Shown: positions 7,757-14,861 of the stretch, piece after piece
How the letters are laid out: the number at the start of each line of letters is the position of its first letter
Position numbering within the stretch: position 1 is the first letter of the stretch
Translations under genes and position numbers: made by a program
Assembly: GCF_016924665.1 (NCBI RefSeq)
Contig: NZ_JAFFJT010000024.1
Coordinates: 151,971 to 215,970 of the forward strand
Direction: 5' to 3'
Length of the DNA stretch: 64,000 bases
Source of the DNA: Nocardioides sp. SYSU D00038
Lineage (GTDB): Bacteria; Actinomycetota; Actinomycetes; Propionibacteriales; Nocardioidaceae
Notes under the pieces: generated by a model
Database searches by the model: none
What the model was told of the DNA's origin: nothing
What the model saw: the letters and a program-made list of their open reading frames with translations, nothing else

Positions 7757-8445
7757 GGTGGTTGAGGAAGTTGCGCTAGCAACTGTCTCGAAACCCCGTG
7801 AGCCGAGAGCGCTCCCGTTCCCACCGGAGGGTACTTCTCTTACCGGGTTTTGAGACGGGACTTCGTCCCTCCTCGACCAGCGGTGGTCGCCGGAGGGCGT
7901 TCGGCGTACGGGGTTTCGACGACGCCCGCCGGGACTCGCTGCTCGACCAGCGGGCACCGGTGGTTGAGGAAGTTGCGCTAGCGACTGTCTCGAAACCCCG
8001 TGAGCCGGGAGCGCTCCCGTTCCCACCGGAGGGTTCTTCTCTCACCGGGTTTCGAGACGGGACTTCGTCCCTCCTCAACCAGCGGTGGGTCGCGGGAGGG
8101 CGTTCGGCGTACGGGGTCTCGACGACCCTCGCTGGGGCTCGCTGCTCGACCAGCGGGCACCGGTGGTTGAGGAAGTTGCGCTAGCAACTGTCTCGAAACC
8201 TCGTTAGCCGGGAGCCCTCCTGTTCCCAAGGGAGGGCGTTCGTCTCACCGGGTTTCGAGACGGGACTTCGTCCTTCCTCAACCAGCGGTGGGTCGCGGAA
8301 GGCGTTCGGCTCGCCGGGTCTCGAGGCTCGTCGCCGGGGCTCCTCGCACCTCGACCAGCGGTGGTCGCCGGAAGGCCTTCGTCTCACCGGGTTTCGAGAC
8401 AGGACTTCGTCCTTCCTCAACCAGCGGTGGGTACTCGCCCCTCCT
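7757..8445. repeat. short hairpin-box repeat cluster R1 (no gene)
   Basis: This gap between the divergent plsC and truA genes carries no credible gene. It is an array of boxes of about 45 bp with common outer arms (GGTTGAGG on one side, TCTCGAAACCC(G)GTGAG on the other) around an interchangeable hairpin core. The first box, 7757-7802, has stem AGTTGC/GCAACT with loop GCTA. The next, 7842-7886, is inverted and has stem GGGAC/GTCCC. Inverted pairs separated by a CCCGTTCCCACCGGAGGG-type spacer recur with a period of about 202 bp (box starts near 7761, 7963 and 8166). The organisation resembles enterobacterial BIME/REP elements. All reading frames through it are compositional shadows. Confidence 0.85.
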
Positions 8446-8461
8446 CAACTGAAGCTCGCCC

Positions 8462-8467
8462 TAGTCT
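8462..8467 (+). promoter_or_regulatory. -10 element of truA, leaderless type
   Basis: TAGTCT followed by 6 nt and then GTG 8474. It lies just outside the repeat cluster and decides the truA start. Confidence 0.5.
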
Positions 8468-8473
8468 GAGCGG

Positions 8474-9304
8474 GTGCGGATCCGCCTCGACGTCGCCTAC
8501 GACGGCACCGACTTCCACGGCTGGGCGACCCAGCCGGGGTTGCGAACGGTGCAAGGGGAGCTGACCTGGGCGGTGGCGACCGCGCTGCGGGTGCCGGAGG
8601 TGGGGCTGACGTGTGCGGGGCGCACCGACACCGGGGTGCACGCGCGCGGGCAGGTGGTGCACCTCGACGTCGACGAGGCCGTAGTGGCGGCGAGCGCCGG
8701 GCGCTCGACCGACCCTCCGCTCGACGCGCTGGTCAGGCGGGTCAACGGCATCCTCGACCCCGACGTGAGGGTGCGGCGCGCGGCGCAGGCGCCGGAGGGG
8801 TTCGACGCGAGGTTCTCGGCGCTCTGGCGCCGCTACGCCTACCGCGTCTGCGACGACCCCGCCCTGGTCGACCCGCTGGCCCGACGGCACGTGCTGGCCT
8901 GGCCGCGACCGCTCGACCTCGACCTGATGAACGACGCCGCGGCCGCGCTCACCGGGCAGCAGGACTTCGCGTCGTTCTGCAAGCAGCGCGAGGGGGCGAC
9001 GACCGTGCGGGTGGTGCACGACCTGACCTGGGCGCGCGACGACGACGGACTCGCGGTCGCGACCGTGCGGGCCGACGCGTTCTGCCACAGCATGGTGCGC
9101 GCGCTGGTGGGCTGCCTGCTCGCGATCGGTGAGGGGCGCCGGCCGGTGGGCTGGGCTGCCGAGCGGCTGGCCGCCCGCGAGCGCGACTCCTCGGTGCGCG
9201 TCGCCCACGCGCACGGGCTGACGCTCGAGGAGGTCGCCTACCCGCCCGACGCCGAGCTCGGCGCGCGCGTGGAGCTGACCCGGGCCAGGCGGGAGCCGGT
9301 GTGA
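8474..9304 (+). CDS. truA: tRNA pseudouridine synthase A
   Basis: A 276-aa TruA, which converts uridines 38-40 of the tRNA anticodon arm to pseudouridine. The N-terminal AYDGTDFHGW is diagnostic, and the catalytic aspartate is D52 in CAGRTDTGVHA. The second family block, SFCKQREGATT, and the C-terminal FCHSMVRALVG follow in order. Length is normal for actinobacterial TruA. The start GTG 8474 is 6 nt after a TAGTCT -10 element, so the mRNA is probably leaderless. It leads a three-gene run joined by GTGA overlaps with the downstream methyltransferase and a PH-like protein. Confidence 0.97.
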   Translation: MRIRLDVAYDGTDFHGWATQPGLRTVQGELTWAVATALRVPEVGLTCAGRTDTGVHARGQVVHLDVDEAVVAASAGRSTDPPLDALVRRVNGILDPDVRVRRAAQAPEGFDARFSALWRRYAYRVCDDPALVDPLARRHVLAWPRPLDLDLMNDAAAALTGQQDFASFCKQREGATTVRVVHDLTWARDDDGLAVATVRADAFCHSMVRALVGCLLAIGEGRRPVGWAAERLAARERDSSVRVAHAHGLTLEEVAYPPDAELGARVELTRARREPV

Positions 9305-9909
9305 GCGACGAGCACTACTTCACCGCCGACCCCGCGGTCGCCTTCACGCGCACGCCGGTGACGGTGTCGGTGTGGGGCCACGACCTCGACGTCGTCACCG
9401 GCTCGGGCGTCTTCGCGCAGGGCCGGCTCGACGTCGGCACCGCGGTGCTGTTCCGCGAGACCGAGCCGCCCGCGCCCGGCCGGATCCTCGACCTCGGCTG
9501 CGGGTGGGGGGTGATCGGGCTGGGCATCGCGCGCGCCGTACCGGACGCCCACGTCACCGGCGTCGACGTCAACGAGCGCGCCGTCCTGCTCGCCAACGAG
9601 AACGCCGCCGCGCTCGGCCTCGCCGACCGGTTCCGCGCGACCACCCCCGACGCCGTGCCGGCCGAGGAGCAGTGGGACGAGATCTGGTCGAACCCGCCCA
9701 TCCGGATCGGCAAGCAGGCGCTGCACGAGCTGCTGCTCACCTGGCTGCCGCGGCTGGTGCCCGGTGGGCGGGCGGTGCTGGTGGTCGGGAAGAACCTCGG
9801 TGCAGACTCCCTCCAGCGGTGGCTCGTCGAGCAGGGCCACCCGACGACGCGGATCGCCAGCGCCAAGGGGTTCCGGGTGCTGGAGTGCCGCCGAGAGGAG
9901 CAGTCGTGA
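9301..9909 (+). CDS. class I SAM-dependent methyltransferase (RsmC-like)
   Basis: A 202-aa Rossmann methyltransferase. The SAM-binding loop is DLGCGWG at residues 64-70, the acidic strand end is VDVNERA near 88-94, and NPPI at 131-134 is the N/D-P-P-Y/F-type motif IV of enzymes that methylate exocyclic amino groups of bases. This matches the catalytic half of the RsmC/RlmG family of 16S/23S rRNA guanine-N2 methyltransferases, without their N-terminal duplicated domain. GTG 9301 overlaps the truA stop (GTGA), which links it to RNA modification. The exact rRNA site is not determinable here. Confidence 0.88.
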   Translation: MSDEHYFTADPAVAFTRTPVTVSVWGHDLDVVTGSGVFAQGRLDVGTAVLFRETEPPAPGRILDLGCGWGVIGLGIARAVPDAHVTGVDVNERAVLLANENAAALGLADRFRATTPDAVPAEEQWDEIWSNPPIRIGKQALHELLLTWLPRLVPGGRAVLVVGKNLGADSLQRWLVEQGHPTTRIASAKGFRVLECRREEQS

Positions 9910-10463
9910 CCGAGTACGTGCCCTACGGCTCGCCCGTCCCGCCCGACGACCCCGACGGCAGCCCGGGCGAGCTGCCCCGCGACCGGCCGCTGCCCGGCGA
10001 GGACGACGTCGTCTTCGTCTCGACGCGCTACGGCGAGGACGACGCCGAGCGGGCGGAGCTGGTGCGCAGCATCCGGGTGCGCCTCGGCGAGGGCGAGCGG
10101 CTGCTCGCGGTCTTCGCCGTCGCCAAGATCTCGCCGCCGACCGACTGGGTGGGCGTCACCACCCAGCGGGTCGTCGGCGGCATCCGCGACGAGCTCGACG
10201 ACCTCCAGAAGTCGTGGTGGCTGCAGATCCCCGTGACCGAGATCGAGGACATCGAGGTCACGGGGTTCATGGACAACGTGAAGTTCGTCCACTCCGGTGG
10301 TGAGGAGACCAAGGTCGGCAACCTCTGGGGGGACGACGAGGACGCGCTGCGCAAGGCGGTCCGCGACGCCCAGACCGGCACCGGCCCGGCGGCGGAGCGG
10401 AGCACCCCGTCGACGACGGCGCCCGCGGCGTCGTACCAAGTCTACGAGCCGCCGCCGGAGTGA
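9906..10463 (+). CDS. hypothetical cytosolic protein, possibly PH-like
   Basis: A 185-aa acidic protein with no signal peptide or membrane segment. Its middle (residues about 55-125) has the strand-rich pattern of bacterial PH-like domains: an E-R-L-L-A-V-F strand, TTQRVVGGIRDELDDL, IPVTEIEDIEVTG, then WGDDEDALRKAV as a closing helix. The termini are low-complexity and proline-rich. The start GTG 9906 overlaps the methyltransferase stop by GTGA, so it is the third member of the truA transcription unit. It ends 1 bp from the convergent secreted-protein gene. No function can be assigned. Confidence 0.8.
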   Translation: MTEYVPYGSPVPPDDPDGSPGELPRDRPLPGEDDVVFVSTRYGEDDAERAELVRSIRVRLGEGERLLAVFAVAKISPPTDWVGVTTQRVVGGIRDELDDLQKSWWLQIPVTEIEDIEVTGFMDNVKFVHSGGEETKVGNLWGDDEDALRKAVRDAQTGTGPAAERSTPSTTAPAASYQVYEPPPE

Positions 10464-10464
10464 G

Positions 10465-11067
10465 CTAGGAGGTGGTGGCGCGCCAGCCGAAGGCGAGAGG
10501 CACGGGCTCGCTCGTACCGCCGCTGATCAGGCGGTACTGCTCGAGCGCGACCACGGCCCCCGCCGGCACGCGCACCCGAGCGGTGGTGTTGGAGCAGCGA
10601 TAGCCGGTGGTGCTGCTGGCGGGCGTGGTGCAGGTCAGCGCGCTCCGCTGCCCGTTGACGAGCAGGTAGAACTGGGCACCGGGCCGCTCGGTGACGACGG
10701 TGAGGTCGCGTGCGACCAGGGCCACCGGGACCACCATGCCGGCCGCTGCCATGCTGCTCGCGCCGCTGCCAGGGGTGTGGCCGGCGGGGAAGTGGAAGCT
10801 CTGCGGGCAGCCCGAGGAGTAGCTGCCGTTGCCCATGACCACACCGGCTGACATGGTGCTCGGCAGGCCAGCGCGCACGTCGGCGGGTGTGAGCGACCCG
10901 TCCTTGACGTCCCTGCCCGTGAGCGTGCCGTTGCGGACGTCGCGGGACTGCACGGAGTTGTCCTTGATCTGGGCGGACCCGATCTTGGCGGCGGCGTAGG
11001 CGCCGCCGCTGCAGGCGACGACGAGGGCCAGCGCGGCGACGGCGAAGGAGGGTGACAGACGGGGCAT
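10465..11067 (-). CDS. secreted protein with I-x-N-S/D-V-R-N repeats (paralogue 1)
   Basis: A 200-aa exported protein starting at ATG 11067 with a typical signal peptide (SFAVAALALVVACSGGAYA). The N-terminal mature part has short regular repeats of the type Q-I-K-D-N-S-V-Q-S-R-D-V-R-N-G-T-L-T-G-R followed by DVKDGSLTPADVRAG, a pattern frequent in secreted actinobacterial proteins of unknown function. The C-terminal half is beta-rich and has cysteines that could pair (C-T-T-P and Y-R-C-S). The frame extends upstream to 11166, but that part has no signal character. It is paralogous along its whole length to the gene at 14117-14701. Confidence 0.85.
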   Translation of the reverse strand: MPRLSPSFAVAALALVVACSGGAYAAAKIGSAQIKDNSVQSRDVRNGTLTGRDVKDGSLTPADVRAGLPSTMSAGVVMGNGSYSSGCPQSFHFPAGHTPGSGASSMAAAGMVVPVALVARDLTVVTERPGAQFYLLVNGQRSALTCTTPASSTTGYRCSNTTARVRVPAGAVVALEQYRLISGGTSEPVPLAFGWRATTS

Positions 11068-11155
11068 GGGCCCCACTGTCCCCAGCGTGGTCGGCCTCGG
11101 CAATGGCGCGGACGGGCTATCGCCGTGACGTGGGAGCGGGGGCGATGCTGGGTGG

Positions 11156-11587
11156 GTGCGTCTCACCGCGGCCGTGCCCGCGCTGCCGTGCCGCGACGTC
11201 GTGGCAGCGGCGAAGTACTACACGACCCGGTTCGGGTTCACGTTGGTGCACAGCGACGACGAGTTCGCCGTGCTGGTGCGCGACGACGTGCGCCTGCACC
11301 TGTGGCGGGCCGGCGATGAAAGGTGGCGGCAGCGGGGCGCGGCCGACCTCGCGGAGACGCCGGTGCGCAGCGGGGCGGAGTCGTTCCTCGCCGGCACGGC
11401 GAGCTGCCGGATCGAGGTCGACGGCGTGGCCGCGGTCGACGAGCTGTACGCCGAGCTGGCGGCGGCCGGCGTGCTCCACCCCACCGACCGGGGGAGCGCC
11501 GTCGACACGTCGTACGGCACCCGCGAGCTCGCCGCGCTCGACCTCGACGGCAACCTCCTGGAGTTCTTCTGCTGGCGCGACTCCTGA
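11156..11587 (+). CDS. VOC-family (glyoxalase/bleomycin-resistance-like) protein
   Basis: A 143-aa vicinal-oxygen-chelate fold protein. It shows the paired beta-alpha-beta-beta-beta pattern: P-A-L-P-C-R-D-V at the start, RFGFTLVHSDDEFAVL, then a second half beginning SCRIEVDGVAAVDELYAEL and ending with the conserved D-L-D-G-N-L-L-E-F-F strand whose glutamate is the usual metal or contact residue. Closest in style to bleomycin-resistance-like binding proteins. Start GTG 11156 is chosen at the first possible codon, since the VOC strand starts immediately. Substrate unknown. It converges with the SDR gene after 10 bp. Confidence 0.88.
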   Translation: MRLTAAVPALPCRDVVAAAKYYTTRFGFTLVHSDDEFAVLVRDDVRLHLWRAGDERWRQRGAADLAETPVRSGAESFLAGTASCRIEVDGVAAVDELYAELAAAGVLHPTDRGSAVDTSYGTRELAALDLDGNLLEFFCWRDS

Positions 11588-11597
11588 CCGGTCGGGG

Positions 11598-12506
11598 TCA
11601 GACGGTGACCGGCTGCCCGCCGGTGACGGCCAGCACCTCGCCGGTGATGTAGCTGGAGTCGGCCGAGGCGAGGTAGACGAACGCCGTCGCGACCTCGGCC
11701 GGCTGCCCGGCCCGGCCCAGCGGGGTCTGCTCGCCGAACGACGCCACCTTCTCCTCCGGCATGGTCGCGGGGATCAGCGGCGTCCAGATCGGACCGGGGG
11801 CGACGCAGTTGACCCGGATGCCACGCTCGGCGACCATCGCGGCCAGCCCGCGGGTGAAGTTGGCGATCCCGGCCTTGGTGGTGGCGTAGTCGAGCAGCTC
11901 CGGCGACGGCGAGGACGCCTGCACCGAGGAGGTGTTGATGATCGACGCCCCGCGGCCCAGGTGGGGCAGCGCCATCCGGCACAGCCAGAACATCGCGTAG
12001 AGATTGGTCTTCATCACCCGGTCGAGCTGCTCGGTGGTGATGTCCTCGATGCCGCCGGGCTGGGCCATCTGGTACGCCGCGTTGTTGACCAGGACGTCGA
12101 TCCGGCCGAGCTCCGCGACGGCGCGGTCGACCAGCGCCTGGCAGGCCTCCTCGCGGGTGAGGTCGGTCGGCACCAGCACGGCGCGGCGTCCGGCGTCCTC
12201 GACCAGGCGGCCGGTCTCGCGGCCGTCCTCGTCCTCGCCCTCGAGGTAGGCGATCACGACGTCGGCGCCCTCCCGGGCGAAGGCCAGCGCCACCGCCCGG
12301 CCGATGCCGGAGTCGCCGCCGGTGATCACCGCGACCCGGTCGGTGAGCCGGCCGTGGCCGACGTAGCTGTCCTCGCCGTGGTCGGGCTGCTCGCCCATCT
12401 CCGGGGTCACCGACTCCGGCGACCCCGGGTCGGGCAGCTGCTCGCCCTCGGTGTCGGGCTGGTCGTGCACCTGGGCGGGGTCGTGGGTGGGCCGGTCGTC
12501 GTTCAT
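11598..12506 (-). CDS. SDR-family oxidoreductase (general-stress type)
   Basis: A 302-aa short-chain dehydrogenase/reductase. An acidic, proline-rich tail of about 50 residues precedes the Rossmann domain, as in YhdF/YhxD-like stress SDRs. The dinucleotide motif is TGGDSGIGRA, the NNAA signature is at VLVNNAAYQM, and catalytic Ser-Tyr-Lys are seen in NTSSVQ...YATTK. The YLASADSSYITGEVLAVTGG block is the typical C-terminus. ATG 12506 has a strong GGAGGA ribosome site 7 nt upstream, so the longer frame to 12863 is not used. Substrate not determinable; the family often reduces aldehydes or glucose. Confidence 0.92.
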   Translation of the reverse strand: MNDDRPTHDPAQVHDQPDTEGEQLPDPGSPESVTPEMGEQPDHGEDSYVGHGRLTDRVAVITGGDSGIGRAVALAFAREGADVVIAYLEGEDEDGRETGRLVEDAGRRAVLVPTDLTREEACQALVDRAVAELGRIDVLVNNAAYQMAQPGGIEDITTEQLDRVMKTNLYAMFWLCRMALPHLGRGASIINTSSVQASSPSPELLDYATTKAGIANFTRGLAAMVAERGIRVNCVAPGPIWTPLIPATMPEEKVASFGEQTPLGRAGQPAEVATAFVYLASADSSYITGEVLAVTGGQPVTV

Positions 12507-12615
12507 GGGATGTCCTCCGGGAGGCCGGGGTGGGTCGGGGTGGGCCTGTACCCGGCTCGTGCACCTCGACACGGGCGGGCACTTGTGGCTGGCGGCCGCC
12601 CGGGTACCGCGCCGC

Positions 12616-12819
12616 ATGGAGATCTTCGAACGCATCCGGTACGCACGCGACAGGGCCCTGGCGGCCGAGGAGGAGGAGCGGCAGCGGGTCGCCGACGCCG
12701 AGAACGCCGAGGTCGAGCGGGCCGCCTCGGTGCGGCTCGCCACCCGGCAGGCGGTACGCGAGGCCCTCGACGACGTCCTCGACGAGTCCTCGGAGCCGGA
12801 GCGCGCCAGCCAGGGCTGA
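12616..12819 (+). CDS. small charged hypothetical protein
   Basis: A possible 67-aa protein from ATG 12616, very rich in Glu, Arg and Ala and predicted to be almost entirely helical or coiled coil (ARDRALAAEEEERQRVADAE). Nothing identifies a family and no convincing ribosome site is present. It sits in the divergent space upstream of the SDR gene. It may instead be a chance open frame, since GC-rich DNA yields many; the amphipathic heptad-like composition is the main support. Confidence 0.4.
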   Translation: MEIFERIRYARDRALAAEEEERQRVADAENAEVERAASVRLATRQAVREALDDVLDESSEPERASQG

Positions 12820-12854
12820 CACGCCGGGGTGCGACGGCCGGGGCGACCCATCGG

Positions 12855-12917
12855 GGTAGTCACGGACGTTCGGCAGGCCCGAGAGCCCGATTCGGATGTC
12901 GATCGCCCGTGACTACC
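12855..12917. repeat. 11-bp perfect inverted repeat upstream of the RTX-like gene
   Basis: GGTAGTCACGG at 12855-12865 is matched by CCGTGACTACC at 12907-12917, with 41 nt between. The second arm ends 13 nt before the -10 hexamer of the next gene, a place where an operator would sit. Confidence 0.6.
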
Positions 12918-12930
12918 GCTCCCCGTCGTC

Positions 12931-12936
12931 TACGAT
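12931..12936 (+). promoter_or_regulatory. -10 element of the RTX-like gene, leaderless type
   Basis: TACGAT followed by 6 nt and then ATG 12943, giving a probable leaderless transcript. Confidence 0.5.
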
Positions 12937-12942
12937 CCACCG

Positions 12943-13446
12943 ATGACCGCATCCCGCCGCCCCGTGCTCGTCCGTCTCGCCGCGCTCGCCACCGTGCCGC
13001 TGGCGCTGGTCGCCGTCGCCCTGCCGGCTGCGGCGGAGCGGGTGGTCGGCACGGCCGGCGACGACGTGCTGCGCGGCACCGCCGAGGCCGACACCATGCG
13101 GGGCAGGGGCGGTGACGACCTGCTGCGCGGCCGGGGCGGCGACGACGACATCCGGGCGGGTGGGGGCAGCGACGTCGTGCTGGCCGGGCCCGGCGACGAC
13201 TACGTGCAGGACAACAAGGGCAACGACCGCGTCGCCACCGCCGGTGGCAGCGACCTGGTCGACCTGAGTGCCGGGCGCGACGAGGTGATCACCGGGGGTG
13301 GCGCCGACCGCGTGCACGTCTACCCCGACGGCCGCCGCGACGTGATCGACTGCGGGGCCGGCCGCGACGAGGTCTTCTACAGCCACGGCGTCGACCGGCG
13401 CGACGTGCTGCGCGGCTGCGAGCTCGTGCGCGCCACCGCCGACTGA
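12943..13446 (+). CDS. secreted RTX-like calcium-binding repeat protein
   Basis: A 167-aa exported protein. Residues 1-31 form a signal peptide (VRLAALATVPLALVAVALPAAA). The mature chain is a short run of hemolysin-type nonapeptide repeats: GTAGDDVLRGTAEADTMRG, then GRGGDDLLRGRGGDDDIR and GGGSDVVLAGPGDD, of the G-G-x-G-x-D class that binds calcium in a parallel beta-roll. Two cysteines near the end (DCGAGRDE and RGCEL) may form a disulfide. At this size it is a single small beta-roll with no attached enzyme domain. The adjacent 11-bp inverted repeat may serve in control. Role unknown; RTX proteins usually act outside the cell. Confidence 0.9.
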   Translation: MTASRRPVLVRLAALATVPLALVAVALPAAAERVVGTAGDDVLRGTAEADTMRGRGGDDLLRGRGGDDDIRAGGGSDVVLAGPGDDYVQDNKGNDRVATAGGSDLVDLSAGRDEVITGGGADRVHVYPDGRRDVIDCGAGRDEVFYSHGVDRRDVLRGCELVRATAD

Positions 13447-13469
13447 CGCCGCCGTCCGGCGGGGCGGCG
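13447..13469. terminator. hairpin terminator between convergent genes
   Basis: Arms CGCCGCC (13447-13453) and GGCGGCG (13463-13469) immediately after the RTX-like gene stop and before the convergent SGNH hydrolase stop. No T-tract follows, as is usual for actinobacterial terminators. Confidence 0.55.
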
Positions 13470-13474
13470 ACGGG

Positions 13475-14077
13475 TCAGGAGGCCAGCGACCGCGCGGCCT
13501 CGACCAGCGCGGGCAGCACGGAGTCGGCGATCACGGCGTACCCCTTGCTGCTCGGGTGGAACCGGTCGGCCGAGAACAGGGTGCTGTCGACGGCGAACGC
13601 CGCCGACGTGCGGTGGTCGGCGTCGGCGACGTGGCCGCCCGCTGCGGTCACCGCAGCGACCTGGCGCTCGCGGAACGCGTCGGAGGTCGCGCGGACGACG
13701 TCGCGCAGCACCGCGGGCACGTGGGGCACCATGCTCAGGTCGGGCGCCGGGGCGACCACGACCTCGGCGCCGGCTCGGCGGAGGCGGCGCACCGCCGCGC
13801 CGAGCGCGGCCACCGCCTGCTCGACCGGCTCGAGGTGGGTGAGGTCGTTGGCGCCGATGACCACGACGACCAGGTCGGGAGGCCAGGTCACGGCACGGTC
13901 GACCTGCCCGGCGAGGTGGGCGCTGCGGGCGCCGGGCACGGCGTACACCCGGTGCTCGGCCCCCACCCCGTGCCGGGCCAGGCCGTCGACCAGGCGGGGT
14001 CCGAGCCGGTCTTGCTCGCGGGCCGCGCCCTGCCCCCAGGCGATCGAGTCGCCGAGGAGGGCCAGTCGCGCGGTCAT
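13475..14077 (-). CDS. SGNH/GDSL-type hydrolase
   Basis: A 200-aa SGNH hydrolase without signal peptide. Block I is LALLGDSIAWGQG with nucleophile S11, the oxyanion Gly is in the region of VPGARSAH, block III is VIGANDLTHL (Asn of the SGNH set), and block V is ADRFHPSSKGY with the catalytic Asp and His. The family covers lipases, esterases, thioesterases and carbohydrate deacetylases, and the substrate is not predictable. It is flanked by two secreted-protein genes, and a terminator-like hairpin separates it from the convergent RTX-like gene. Confidence 0.92.
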   Translation of the reverse strand: MTARLALLGDSIAWGQGAAREQDRLGPRLVDGLARHGVGAEHRVYAVPGARSAHLAGQVDRAVTWPPDLVVVVIGANDLTHLEPVEQAVAALGAAVRRLRRAGAEVVVAPAPDLSMVPHVPAVLRDVVRATSDAFRERQVAAVTAAGGHVADADHRTSAAFAVDSTLFSADRFHPSSKGYAVIADSVLPALVEAARSLAS

Positions 14078-14116
14078 GGCACCAGCAGACCAGCCGGGAC
14101 CAAACGGCGGACGCGG

Positions 14117-14701
14117 CTACGGCGCCACGGCGCGCCACCCGAAGGCGAAGGGCACGATCGGGCCAGCGCCCCCGCCGACGTCTCGGTACTGCTGAAACGC
14201 AACGGCCGCACCCGCAGGGATGTGCACCCGCGCAGTGCGGTTGGCACAACGGCCGTCGGTGCCGGTCACGCAGCTGAGAGCGGAGACCTCGCCGTTGACC
14301 ACGATCGCGAAGCGGGTTCCCGGCATCGAGGTGACGGCGAGGTCCCGGGCCGTCACGGGGACGGGGACGACCATGCCGGCCTCTTGGAGACTCACCCCGG
14401 TGCCGGGGGTGTTGCCGCTGGGGAAGTGGTAGGTCAGGCCCGTAGGGAAGGCGAAGCCGCCGTTGCCCATGACGACGTCCCCAGCGAATGTCGCGGGCAG
14501 CCCGGCTCGGACGTCGGCGCGCGTCAGCGAGCCGTCCTTCACGTCCTTGCCCGTCAGCGTGCGGTTCCTGACGTCCTTGGACTGGATGGAATTGTTCTTG
14601 ATCTGGGCGGACCCGATCTTGGTGGCGGCGTAGGCACCACCGGTGCAAGCGACGACGAGCGCGAGCGAGGCGACGACGAACGAGGGAGTGATCTTGGCCA
14701 T
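14117..14701 (-). CDS. secreted protein with I-x-N-S/D-V-R-N repeats (paralogue 2)
   Basis: A 194-aa exported protein from ATG 14701 (the frame extends to 14737 without signal character). Signal peptide SFVVASLALVVACTGGAYA, then IGSAQIKNNSIQSKDVRNRT and the DVKDGSLTRADVRAGLP repeat block, and a beta-rich C-terminus ending FAFGWRAV. It aligns end to end with the protein at 10465-11067, including the cysteines and the MVVPV and FGWRA blocks. Most likely a tandem-type duplication that was later separated by about 3 kb of other genes. Function unknown. Confidence 0.85.
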   Translation of the reverse strand: MAKITPSFVVASLALVVACTGGAYAATKIGSAQIKNNSIQSKDVRNRTLTGKDVKDGSLTRADVRAGLPATFAGDVVMGNGGFAFPTGLTYHFPSGNTPGTGVSLQEAGMVVPVPVTARDLAVTSMPGTRFAIVVNGEVSALSCVTGTDGRCANRTARVHIPAGAAVAFQQYRDVGGGAGPIVPFAFGWRAVAP

Positions 14702-14825
14702 GGGTCCACCCTCGTCCTGGTCGGCCTCAGGGACCATGACCCGAACGGGCCACCCACGTGGCTGCTGCGCCGACTCCTCGGCCAGAACCTCGACTTCTCG
14801 GCCGGAGTTCTGGCCGACCAGTCAG

Positions 14826-14851
14826 GGTTTCCCCGGTGAACCGGGGAAACC
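14826..14851. terminator. perfect inverted repeat downstream of the P450 gene
   Basis: GGTTTCCCCGGT (14826-14837) and ACCGGGGAAACC (14840-14851), 12-bp perfect arms with a 2-nt centre, 10 bp beyond the P450 stop. Probable intrinsic terminator; an operator for the downstream secreted protein is the alternative. Confidence 0.6.
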
Positions 14852-14861
14852 ACCCCCCGGG

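Noticed and set aside
12507..12863. Extended N-terminus of the SDR gene to 12863
   Set aside because: A strong ribosome site stands before ATG 12506 and the extension lacks family character.
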